A stretch of DNA of 64,000 bases from Paenibacillus planticolens (GTDB lineage: Bacteria; Bacillota; Bacilli; Paenibacillales; NBRC-103111): assembly GCF_013141725.1 (NCBI RefSeq), contig NZ_WHNZ01000007.1, forward strand, positions 186,001-250,000, given 5' to 3'. The notes under the pieces are model-generated. The model had not been told where the DNA came from. It saw nothing but the letters and a program-made list of their open reading frames with translations, and ran no database searches. Of this stretch, positions 51,592 through 57,877 are shown in pieces. Position 1 is the first letter of the stretch, and each line of letters opens with the position of its first letter. The translations under genes were made by a program, and so were the position numbers.

Positions 51592-51600
51592 CATACTTTA
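51592..51600 (+). promoter_or_regulatory. SigmaK-like -10 element, array unit 1
   Basis: CATACTTTA fits the sigmaK -10 pattern CATAnnnTA. The same element with the same upstream block (CGTCCAATCA) recurs at 51934-51942, 52240-52248 and, as CATATTTTA, at 52536-52544. Each lies about 38 bases before a microprotein start. Confidence 0.5.
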
Positions 51601-51638
51601 TACCGTAATGACAATTCACCAGAGGGGAATGAGAAAAC

Positions 51639-51749
51639 ATGGGTGCAGTTGGTTATGGTGCAGGTTGTGCAGGTTACGGTTCAAGTGCAGCAGCTATTTT
51701 GGTTCTTTTTATTCTTTTGGTTATCATCACTTCAGCTTTCGTATGGTAA
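51639..51749 (+). CDS. YjcZ-like sporulation microprotein, copy 1
   Basis: A 36-residue peptide, with a Gly/Tyr-rich N-terminus (MGAVGYGAGCAGYGSSAAAI) and one hydrophobic segment (ILVLFILLVIITSAFVW) to the C-terminus. It matches the YjcZ/tiny-TM family seen in sporulating Bacillota, where the peptides sit in spore or mother-cell membranes. The site AGAGGGGAATGAG precedes the ATG. It is too short to be called by most ORF rules. A single cysteine at position 10 is kept in all four copies. Confidence 0.85.
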   Translation: MGAVGYGAGCAGYGSSAAAILVLFILLVIITSAFVW

Positions 51750-51778
51750 TTTCTTAATCCAACACAATGAACAGAGAG

Positions 51779-51812
51779 AAAAAAACGGCCGCGCAATTCG
51801 GGTCGTTTTTTT
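51779..51812 (+). terminator. Terminator, array unit 1
   Basis: AAAACGGCC pairs with GGTCGTTTT (G-T wobble) and is followed by a T-run. Equivalent hairpins follow copies 2, 3 and 4. Confidence 0.7.
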
Positions 51813-51933
51813 ATGGAGACACATAGGGGGAATTTGCAGTTTTTTTTCGGATATTATGAAAAGGTATTAATCTAATCCTGGCACTTAATAACTCAATTCG
51901 GGTCAAACGTCCAATCAAAGCCGATGTAACGAA

Positions 51934-51942
51934 CATACTTTA
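51934..51942 (+). promoter_or_regulatory. SigmaK-like -10 element, array unit 2
   Basis: CATACTTTA, same spacing to the start codon as unit 1. Confidence 0.45.
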
Positions 51943-51980
51943 TACCGTAGTGACAAATCACCAGAGGGGAATGAGTAAAC

Positions 51981-52091
51981 ATGGGCGCAGTTGGTTATGG
52001 TGGAAGTTGTGCAGGTTATGGTAACAGTGCAGCAGCTATTTTGGTTCTTTTTATTCTTTTGGTTATCATCACATCGGCTTTCGTATGGTAA
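51981..52091 (+). CDS. YjcZ-like sporulation microprotein, copy 2
   Basis: A 36-residue peptide differing from copy 1 only near residues 8-15 (GGSCAGYGNS in place of AGCAGYGSS-type sequence); the hydrophobic half is identical. It has its own CATACTTTA element, AGAGGGGAATGAG site and terminator, so the whole expression unit was duplicated. Spacing from copy 1 is 342 bases start to start. Confidence 0.85.
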   Translation: MGAVGYGGSCAGYGNSAAAILVLFILLVIITSAFVW

Positions 52092-52120
52092 TTTCGTAAT
52101 CCAACACAATGAACAAAGGG

Positions 52121-52153
52121 AAAAAACGGCCGCGTAGTACGGGTCGTTTTTTT
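52121..52153 (+). terminator. Terminator, array unit 2
   Basis: AAAAAACGGCC and GGTCGTTTTTTT arms around a ten-base loop, equivalent to unit 1. Confidence 0.7.
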
Positions 52154-52239
52154 CTTTCTCTTACCCCGGCCGTTATCTTCGAGTTTGGTGGCTGTGGAGC
52201 AATTTGGTGCATACGTCCAAGCAATCGTTATTTAACGAA

Positions 52240-52248
52240 CATACTTTA
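52240..52248 (+). promoter_or_regulatory. SigmaK-like -10 element, array unit 3
   Basis: CATACTTTA with the conserved GAA upstream, in the same place relative to the gene as in units 1 and 2. Confidence 0.45.
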
Positions 52249-52286
52249 TACCGTAGTAACAAATCATCTGAGGGGAATGAGAAAAC

Positions 52287-52397
52287 ATGGGTGCAGTTGG
52301 TTATGGTTCAAGTTGTGCAGGTTATGGTAACAGCGCAGCAGCAATTTTGGTTCTTTTTATTCTTTTAGTTATCATCACATCGGCTTTCGTATGGTAA
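52287..52397 (+). CDS. YjcZ-like sporulation microprotein, copy 3
   Basis: A 36-residue peptide nearly identical to copy 2, with GSSCAGYGNS near residues 7-16 and an identical membrane half. It has its own CATACTTTA element, GAGGGGAATGAG site and terminator. Start-to-start distance from copy 2 is 306 bases. Confidence 0.85.
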   Translation: MGAVGYGSSCAGYGNSAAAILVLFILLVIITSAFVW

Positions 52398-52424
52398 TTT
52401 CTTAATCCAACACAATGAACAACG

Positions 52425-52459
52425 AGAAAAAACGGCCGCGCAATACGGGTCGTTTTTTC
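52425..52459 (+). terminator. Terminator, array unit 3
   Basis: AAAAAACGGCC pairs with GGTCGTTTTTT, as in units 1 and 2. Confidence 0.7.
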
Positions 52460-52535
52460 TCGTGGTGGACACATAGCACTGAATGTGCGGATCAAGATAT
52501 TTAGTCAAACGTCCAATCAAGCATTGTTAAATGAA

Positions 52536-52544
52536 CATATTTTA
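52536..52544 (+). promoter_or_regulatory. SigmaK-like -10 element, array unit 4
   Basis: CATATTTTA still fits CATAnnnTA; one substitution from the other three copies. Confidence 0.4.
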
Positions 52545-52582
52545 TACCGTAGTGACAAATCACCAGAGGGGAATGAGTACAC

Positions 52583-52693
52583 ATGGGTGAAGTAGGTTAT
52601 GGTGCAAGTTGTGCAGGTTACGGTACAGGAGCAGCAGCAGTTTTAGTTCTTTTTATTCTTTTGGTTATAATCACAATGACGTTTGCTTGGTAA
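52583..52693 (+). CDS. YjcZ-like sporulation microprotein, copy 4 (diverged)
   Basis: A 36-residue peptide and the most diverged copy: MGEVGYGASCAGYGTGAAAV, then LVLFILLVIITMTFAW. Glutamate replaces alanine at position 3, while the cysteine, length and membrane half are kept, so selection on the peptide is likely. The TATACCG and GAGGGGAATGAG elements remain, and a longer terminator follows (52715-52765). Confidence 0.82.
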   Translation: MGEVGYGASCAGYGTGAAAVLVLFILLVIITMTFAW

Positions 52694-52714
52694 TACCTTA
52701 AACCAACACAATGA

Positions 52715-52765
52715 GAAAAAACGGTCCCTTTCGCTGAATTAGATTCGAATACGGACTGTTTTTTC
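52715..52765 (+). terminator. Terminator, array unit 4
   Basis: AAAAAACGGTCC pairs with GGACTGTTTTTT around a loop of about 26 bases. Confidence 0.65.
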
Positions 52766-53086
52766 TTCGTTTCAAAGCTCCCTGACAACATTAATACACT
52801 TTCACGTGGCTAGCCCTCTCCCTCACCGGGATTCCCCTCTCGCAGCAACACCCCAAACACTCCTGCCAGATCCAAGACCAAGTTTCTCTTACGGTAACTT
52901 CCTCTATTGTCACCTCGGGGAAAAACCGTGCAGCCAATAATGGAAAGTGGGTAAGGTACGTTCTACAATCGGGAAGCAAACCATATAGCAATCATAGGGG
53001 CTGCTTACTGGCAGTTCCTTCTCTTCCGCCTCGGGAGATTAGCGAAGAATCCCGTCAAAGATCGGGGCACATGGCTGCGAGATGAG
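52766..53086. other. Gap between microprotein array and YcaO gene
   Basis: This holds no confirmed gene. In the frame of the YcaO gene there is no stop back to 52955, and the translation there (AIIGAAYWQFLLFRLGRLAK) is hydrophobic and could be a decayed upstream protein or an N-terminal extension. On the minus strand, 52791-52991 is open for 66 codons with a cysteine-rich stretch (ECLGCCCERG). On the plus strand another frame is open from 52795 to 53082 without a start. None has a good ribosome binding site. Confidence 0.4.
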
Positions 53087-54994
53087 GTGATCCAAGTGAA
53101 TGCTATCATATCAGTTGTCGGAGAAGGTTTATTGGCCGACTTCGTATGCGGAAAGCTAGTGGACAGTTATCAGGTCCTTCGACAGACAGATTTCACTTTA
53201 GACCTACCTAAAGCGGCGAAATTGGTTCTGGTGCTGCACGATGAATGGCCTTCCTCCGGATACTTCGCGGCTGAAGAGCTTCTGCAGCAGGTCGGCATCC
53301 CGTGGCTGCGGGGCTTTATTTCAATGAACGAGGGCATCATCGGGCCTTTGGTTCGCCCGGGTGCGCCGGGATGCTCCCAGTGTGCGGATAACCGGCGTTT
53401 CACGGCGTCACCTGGGGATATACAAAGCGAAAAATCTTCGCCTTCAGGAATATGGCATACCGCCCACTTGCTGATTGCCGAAACGCAGCGAGTGCTGTTG
53501 GGCAGCCGAGCCTATACGGAAGAGCATATGTATATCGTTAACCTGAAAACTCTGGACAGCTCGCTCCATTTCATTCTGCCTGACCCGCTCTGTGAGGTAT
53601 GCGGCAGTTTGCCCGATGATTCATCGGCGGCGGCAATCTTTTTGCTCGAACCGAGACCGAAAATAAACACCGACAGTTACCGCTGTCGTCCGATAGACGA
53701 CCTGAAACAACATTTGTTCAGAGACTATTTGGATTCCCGGACTGGCGTTTTTAATGCCAAGATGCTTGACCTCGAGTCGCCTTTTGCCGGGGTGGGGGTC
53801 AATCTGCCGTCGTTTCTGCTGGGAGATGAGGTAACGGGAGGCCGCAGCTTCTCTTATGCGGAAAGCGAATTGACCGCGATCTTGGAAGGCTTGGAGCGGC
53901 ACTGTGGTGTAACCCCTCGTGGCAAACGGACCGTAATTTATGACAGTTTCAACGGTATTGCGGATCACGCGCTCGACCCATCCAAGGTTGGGTTATATTC
54001 AAAGGAACAGTATGCACAGCCTGATTTCACGTTCGAACCGTTTGATCCAGACCTTCCGATCGATTGGATATGGGGCTATTCGCTAGTGCAGAAGCGTCCG
54101 ATCCTTGTTCCGGAAAGCCTTGCTTATTACAGCTCGGGATTCGGCAGCGGCTTTGTCCAGGAAGGCTCCAACGGGTGTGCGTTAGGCGGGAGCTTGGAGG
54201 AAGCCGTCTTGCACGGGATTTTGGAAGTGGCGGAGCGTGACTCGTTCCTGATGACTTGGTACGCACAGTTGCCTATCCCGCGCCTGGACCCCTTTTCCGC
54301 TAACGATCAGGAACTGAAGCTCATGGTAGAACGGCTGCGCGCAGTTGCCGGATATGATATACATTTGTTCAACATGACCATGGAGAATGGGATTCCAAGC
54401 ATTTGGGCGCTCGCGAAAAGCGTAAGCCCGGGGAAGTTGAATCTGATCTGTGCAGCTGGAGCTCATTTGGATCCGGTACGGGCCGCCAAAAGCGCCATTC
54501 ACGAATTGGCTGGCAGATATATCTTCCTGCAAGAGAAATTTGAAACTGGCCTGGAACATTTTAAGCAAATGCTCGACGATCCGTTCCTCGTTTTTCAAAT
54601 GGAGGATCATGCCATGCTATACGGTTTGCCGCAAGCCGAGGAACGACTGAAATTTTTGCTGGACGGACAGCGTCCGCTCAGAACGTTTGACGAGGAGTTT
54701 AGGCGTAAGGCAGGACATGCGGATCTGACAGATGATCTGAAGGACATCATCGAGGTGTTTCGCAGCTTGAACCTGGATGTGATCGCGGTGGACCAGTCGT
54801 CGCTGGAAACGCTCCGAAACGGGCTTCACTGTGTAAAAGTACTGATTCCGGGAATGCTTCCGATGACGTTCGGGCATCATTTGCATCGCTTGACGGGGCT
54901 GGAGAGAGTATTGCGGGTGCCTGTGGAACTTGGGTATGCGAAAGATCCGCTGACTGCCGGGCAGCTCAATCCTCACCCGCATCCGTTTCTATAA
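53087..54994 (+). CDS. Fused TOMM cyclodehydratase (leader-binding + YcaO)
   Basis: A 635-residue protein of the thiazole/oxazole-modified microcin type. The N-terminal part (about 1-235) is the ThiF/cyclodehydratase C-like region with two zinc pairs, C96-C99 (CSQC) and C169-C172 (CEVC). The rest is a YcaO domain with the ATP-site helices SELTAILEGLERHC and EEAVLHGILEVAERDS, and a C-terminal P629-x-P631-x-P633 (NPHPHPF). YcaO enzymes use ATP to turn Cys/Ser/Thr of a peptide into azolines. GTG 53087 (weak site GATGAGG) starts it. No dehydrogenase, protease, exporter or precursor gene is adjacent, so it is solitary here. Confidence 0.88.
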   Translation: MIQVNAIISVVGEGLLADFVCGKLVDSYQVLRQTDFTLDLPKAAKLVLVLHDEWPSSGYFAAEELLQQVGIPWLRGFISMNEGIIGPLVRPGAPGCSQCADNRRFTASPGDIQSEKSSPSGIWHTAHLLIAETQRVLLGSRAYTEEHMYIVNLKTLDSSLHFILPDPLCEVCGSLPDDSSAAAIFLLEPRPKINTDSYRCRPIDDLKQHLFRDYLDSRTGVFNAKMLDLESPFAGVGVNLPSFLLGDEVTGGRSFSYAESELTAILEGLERHCGVTPRGKRTVIYDSFNGIADHALDPSKVGLYSKEQYAQPDFTFEPFDPDLPIDWIWGYSLVQKRPILVPESLAYYSSGFGSGFVQEGSNGCALGGSLEEAVLHGILEVAERDSFLMTWYAQLPIPRLDPFSANDQELKLMVERLRAVAGYDIHLFNMTMENGIPSIWALAKSVSPGKLNLICAAGAHLDPVRAAKSAIHELAGRYIFLQEKFETGLEHFKQMLDDPFLVFQMEDHAMLYGLPQAEERLKFLLDGQRPLRTFDEEFRRKAGHADLTDDLKDIIEVFRSLNLDVIAVDQSSLETLRNGLHCVKVLIPGMLPMTFGHHLHRLTGLERVLRVPVELGYAKDPLTAGQLNPHPHPFL

Positions 54995-55135
54995 GAATCG
55001 TAGAGATCAGGATTGTCAACAAATTAACGTTATCCTAACTCCAATGTGACAATCACTGTTGCACTAGAGGATTAACCTAAGCCCTCACATACACAATTAA
55101 ACCAATACATCTCCTACTTGTCCCGTCTCGTTTGA

Positions 55136-55454
55136 GAGGCTATCCCAGTCATTTCTTGATTTGTGGGATAGCCTTTTGTGCAATATGCTTCTGTGGACCA
55201 AATAAAGGAAAAAGTCCCCTCTAAATGGAATGCAGATGCTTGTCAGATCCATTTAGAGGGAAAAACCCCTTCTATTTGCACTAATTTCGTCAGAATCTAC
55301 GAAATCTGGTGAAATTACCTGGAGGTTTTCCTTCTAAATTCTCTGCAAGATCATCGCTCGATCCATTTAGAAGGAGATTTTCCAGTTAATTCACATTGCC
55401 TTTTCGTTAAGCATGGATTTTGGACCCTCAAGAAACTATTTTGGGGACAGCCTC
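55136..55454 (+). repeat. Dispersed ~300-bp repeat, copy 4 (full length)
   Basis: The most complete copy, 319 bases, with terminal repeats GAGGCTATCCC at the left and GGGGACAGCCTC at the right. Its left end forms a hairpin with GGGATAGCC (GGCTATCCC with GGGATAGCC). Inside, CCCTCTAAATGGA (55217-55229) and TCCATTTAGAGGG (55248-55260) are perfect 13-bp arms. Confidence 0.85.
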
Positions 55455-55658
55455 AAATGACTCACTCTAATTCAGCGTAGACGCCGCTTGGCTAATTAGG
55501 GAGACAAACAGTTGGATGTCAAACTGTTGTCCCTGCCTCCTTTATTGAATAGGTACCTTATCTGTTCCTCAACATGCCAATCAGACTTCGCTCATACTCT
55601 AAGCCTTGGACGACGAACCGAAGACGACAAACTCGACATAACTGTCTAATAGCTTAAT

Positions 55659-55687
55659 GAGGCTGCCGGATTATCTCCAGCAGCCTC
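55659..55687 (-). terminator. Dyad terminator of the GAGGCTGC family
   Basis: GAGGCTGC and GCAGCCTC arms around a 13-base loop, preceded by CTTAAT as in the copies at 5523 and 12946. It lies just downstream of the small gene at 55699 on the minus strand. Confidence 0.55.
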
Positions 55688-55698
55688 TGATGTTCTTG

Positions 55699-55914
55699 CT
55701 AAGCTAGCGAACCTGTTTTCCCCTCATGATAGTCTTCCCATAGCGGGCCGATGTATTTTTCTAATGTTTGTACGACATCATCTCTTCGGCTCTCTTCGAT
55801 ATTTACAGTGTCATTTGAAATTTCATTTCTAATTCGTATCAGCACATATAAAGGGGGTAATGCAGCTTCACGGAGAGCCTTAATCATGTTTTCTTCTTGT
55901 GGAGTAATATCCAT
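55699..55914 (-). CDS. Small acidic protein, unknown
   Basis: A 71-residue soluble protein (MDITPQEENMIKALREAALP, then RDDVVQTLEKYIGPLWEDYH), mostly helical and acidic. No family is recognised. The ribosome binding site is AAAGGA, 13 bases from the ATG, which is weak. A dyad terminator follows. Codon use looks normal, so it is probably a real gene. Confidence 0.5.
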   Translation of the reverse strand: MDITPQEENMIKALREAALPPLYVLIRIRNEISNDTVNIEESRRDDVVQTLEKYIGPLWEDYHEGKTGSLA

Positions 55915-56016
55915 AACGTATCTTATTTCCTTTCATGTAGATATTTGCTTGAGATAATCTCATTATAAACCCTGACCTCAGTGTTAAGGTCAAGAGAAAG
56001 TAATCTACTATACACA

Positions 56017-56058
56017 AATAAACCGGATTCCTGTGTAACTAAGATTCCGGTTTATTTA
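56017..56058 (-). terminator. Intrinsic terminator of oxalate decarboxylase gene
   Basis: AAATAAACCGGA pairs with TCCGGTTTATTT around an 18-base loop, just downstream of the decarboxylase stop on the minus strand. The stem's AT base gives the T-run. Confidence 0.75.
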
Positions 56059-56086
56059 TTTCGCTATCTTTTACCATTCGACCTAC

Positions 56087-57280
56087 TTACTTATCCGTTC
56101 TAGGGTAATAAGAAAATCCCGAATTGTTTACTATAAATTGTTTTTCCTTTTTCAATGAGTTGATTAATTCTGGTCCTACATGTAAGTTGTGTTGTACTAT
56201 TTGATGAGGTGTGAGCGCCAACCACTGATTTAATGAAATATCTTCAAAGCGGTCACTCTTAAACATCTCCAAAGCCCACACGGTTTCATTGCCTGTGTTT
56301 TGAATATAGTGTCCGAAGGCACGCGGTACATATCCAACATCCCCAGCACGATAATCGAATGTACGAGCCGTACCATTGGGTGCCAGAACCGTCATTCGCG
56401 CCGTGCCTGAGATATAATACTGCCATTCATCATTGTTTGGATGCCAGTGCATTTCTCTCATTGCGCCCGGCTTGATCTCCAGTAACGATGCGGCAATTTG
56501 AGTCGAAATTGGAAAGTTGGTTGAATCCACTATACGTACTGTACTCCCGCCAGGAGTAATAATCGGCTCTTGTGCAAACAGTCGATGTGTAAAGGTTTTT
56601 GGTACCATACCTTGAGGGTCTGCTACTTGTTGGGTTTCGATTGGGCCGGGAACGTTTGCTTGAAAAATGTACAACTGATGGTTCGGTATATGGGCAAAAG
56701 TGCTTGTTGGAACACCAAAATTCGCCGATAATACGTCCTTTGGCGTATGTGCGAACCAATCAGTGAGTGATAGCGTATTGAGGTCAGAGAAATTACCGTC
56801 CGGGAAGACAAGCAAAAACTCACAGCCTTCCTCAAGTCCTTGAATCGAATGCGGAATTCCGGGAGGGAAGTACCAAAGGTCGCCTTTGCCCACGTCAGCA
56901 ATGAAATTCCTCCCGTTCTGGTCAACGGATGTAATGCGCGCTCGCCCGACAAGCATAAGTGCCCATTCCGCTTGCTGATGCCAATGTAGCTCTCGCACGC
57001 CACCCGGAGTCAGGGCCATATTCACCCCCGCAATTGTGGTTGCAATCGGCAGCTCTTTAACCGTCACTTCCCGCGACCAGCCGCCATGATTCAACTGCAT
57101 ATGAGTGTCAGAGAAAGAGAACTTCATATTAGGCAGCGACCCAGCATCGGTGACAGGCGAAACAAGCATGTCAGGGTTCTCCAGATCTCGCATGACGTCC
57201 CGTGGGCCTAAATCCCACCAACCGGCACCATCGCTCCTGAATGGCTGTGGTACATAACCATTTCGTGATTCGTTTTCCAT
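56087..57280 (-). CDS. oxdC: Bicupin oxalate decarboxylase
   Basis: A 397-residue bicupin. Cupin 1 has manganese ligands H99, H101, E105 and H144; cupin 2 has H278, H280, E285 and H324. The conserved arginine R96 is also present. This is the OxdC/OxdD family that splits oxalate to formate and CO2. The lid loop, SENST in Bacillus subtilis OxdC, reads SDLNT here (165-169), so the proposed proton donor Glu is Asp. No signal peptide is seen. The gene stands alone, with an intrinsic terminator. Oxalate oxidase-like side activity is possible. Confidence 0.88.
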   Translation of the reverse strand: MENESRNGYVPQPFRSDGAGWWDLGPRDVMRDLENPDMLVSPVTDAGSLPNMKFSFSDTHMQLNHGGWSREVTVKELPIATTIAGVNMALTPGGVRELHWHQQAEWALMLVGRARITSVDQNGRNFIADVGKGDLWYFPPGIPHSIQGLEEGCEFLLVFPDGNFSDLNTLSLTDWFAHTPKDVLSANFGVPTSTFAHIPNHQLYIFQANVPGPIETQQVADPQGMVPKTFTHRLFAQEPIITPGGSTVRIVDSTNFPISTQIAASLLEIKPGAMREMHWHPNNDEWQYYISGTARMTVLAPNGTARTFDYRAGDVGYVPRAFGHYIQNTGNETVWALEMFKSDRFEDISLNQWLALTPHQIVQHNLHVGPELINSLKKEKQFIVNNSGFSYYPRTDK

Positions 57281-57399
57281 AATTAGTTACACCTCTTGTT
57301 CAAATATCATACTTGTCACTGGTTAAATGCCTATTTTAAGGTATGATTAGAGTGAGGTTTTGGAAATTTGTCCCTCAAAGACGTGATGTTTGAACTAGG

Positions 57400-57678
57400 T
57401 TAATAACGCGCTCGCTCGAAATAATCCCAGGACAAATACATACAAATAATTGCAACTACGAAAAAGATCACAGTAATCAGAGTGTTTCTACGGAATTTCA
57501 CGCCATATGCAGTAAAAAAAATAGCTGCCGCTAATTTAGCAATACTTTGGTAATAACCATTATATGAAAAAAATGAACTGCTAAATATTATCGTAATAAG
57601 CAAAGTTAAAGAAACTAAAACCTTAAACCACAAAGGTTCCCTTAAGAATTGTTTATACATAAACTTAATCCTCTGCAT
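57400..57678 (-). CDS. Small membrane protein, unknown
   Basis: A 92-residue protein with two to three hydrophobic segments (KVLVSLTLLITIIFSSSFFS; AKLAAAIFFTAYG; TLITVIFFVVAIICMYLSWD) and basic inter-helix loops. Start ATG 57676-57678 follows AAGGGA. No family is recognised. It lies between the decarboxylase and the GH16 gene. Confidence 0.5.
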   Translation of the reverse strand: MQRIKFMYKQFLREPLWFKVLVSLTLLITIIFSSSFFSYNGYYQSIAKLAAAIFFTAYGVKFRRNTLITVIFFVVAIICMYLSWDYFERARY

Positions 57679-57799
57679 TGCGGTCAATCCCTTCTCATTT
57701 TTACTTTTATTTCTATATTAGCATGAAAAAACCGAACCCGTTCCTTGAAAATAGTAGCTCCCCCACTGACACATTGAATCTTGTGTTTTAATCACAAAC

Positions 57800-57844
57800 G
57801 CACACGCCAATGACAGGGATTTTCCCACCGTCAATAGCGTGTGC
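57800..57844 (-). terminator. Possible terminator of GH16 gene
   Basis: GCACACGC (57800-57807) and GCGTGTGC (57837-57844) are complementary arms, with an inner GGG/CCC pairing. The minus-strand tail GTTTGTG is weak. Confidence 0.4.
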
Positions 57845-57877
57845 ACCGGAAATTTCAAACAATAATTGAATCAAAAA

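Larger units (their letters stand above)
54995..55698. other. 704-base gap with repeat and dyad
   Basis: It holds copy 4 of the dispersed repeat (55136-55454) and a dyad terminator (55659-55687). The remainder (54995-55135 and 55455-55658) shows no convincing gene. Confidence 0.6.

Noticed and set aside
51639..52693. Array of four equal units taken as CRISPR or satellite repeat
   Set aside because: Units are about 300 bases, each encodes the same peptide and carries promoter and terminator; there are no spacer-type unique segments between short repeats.
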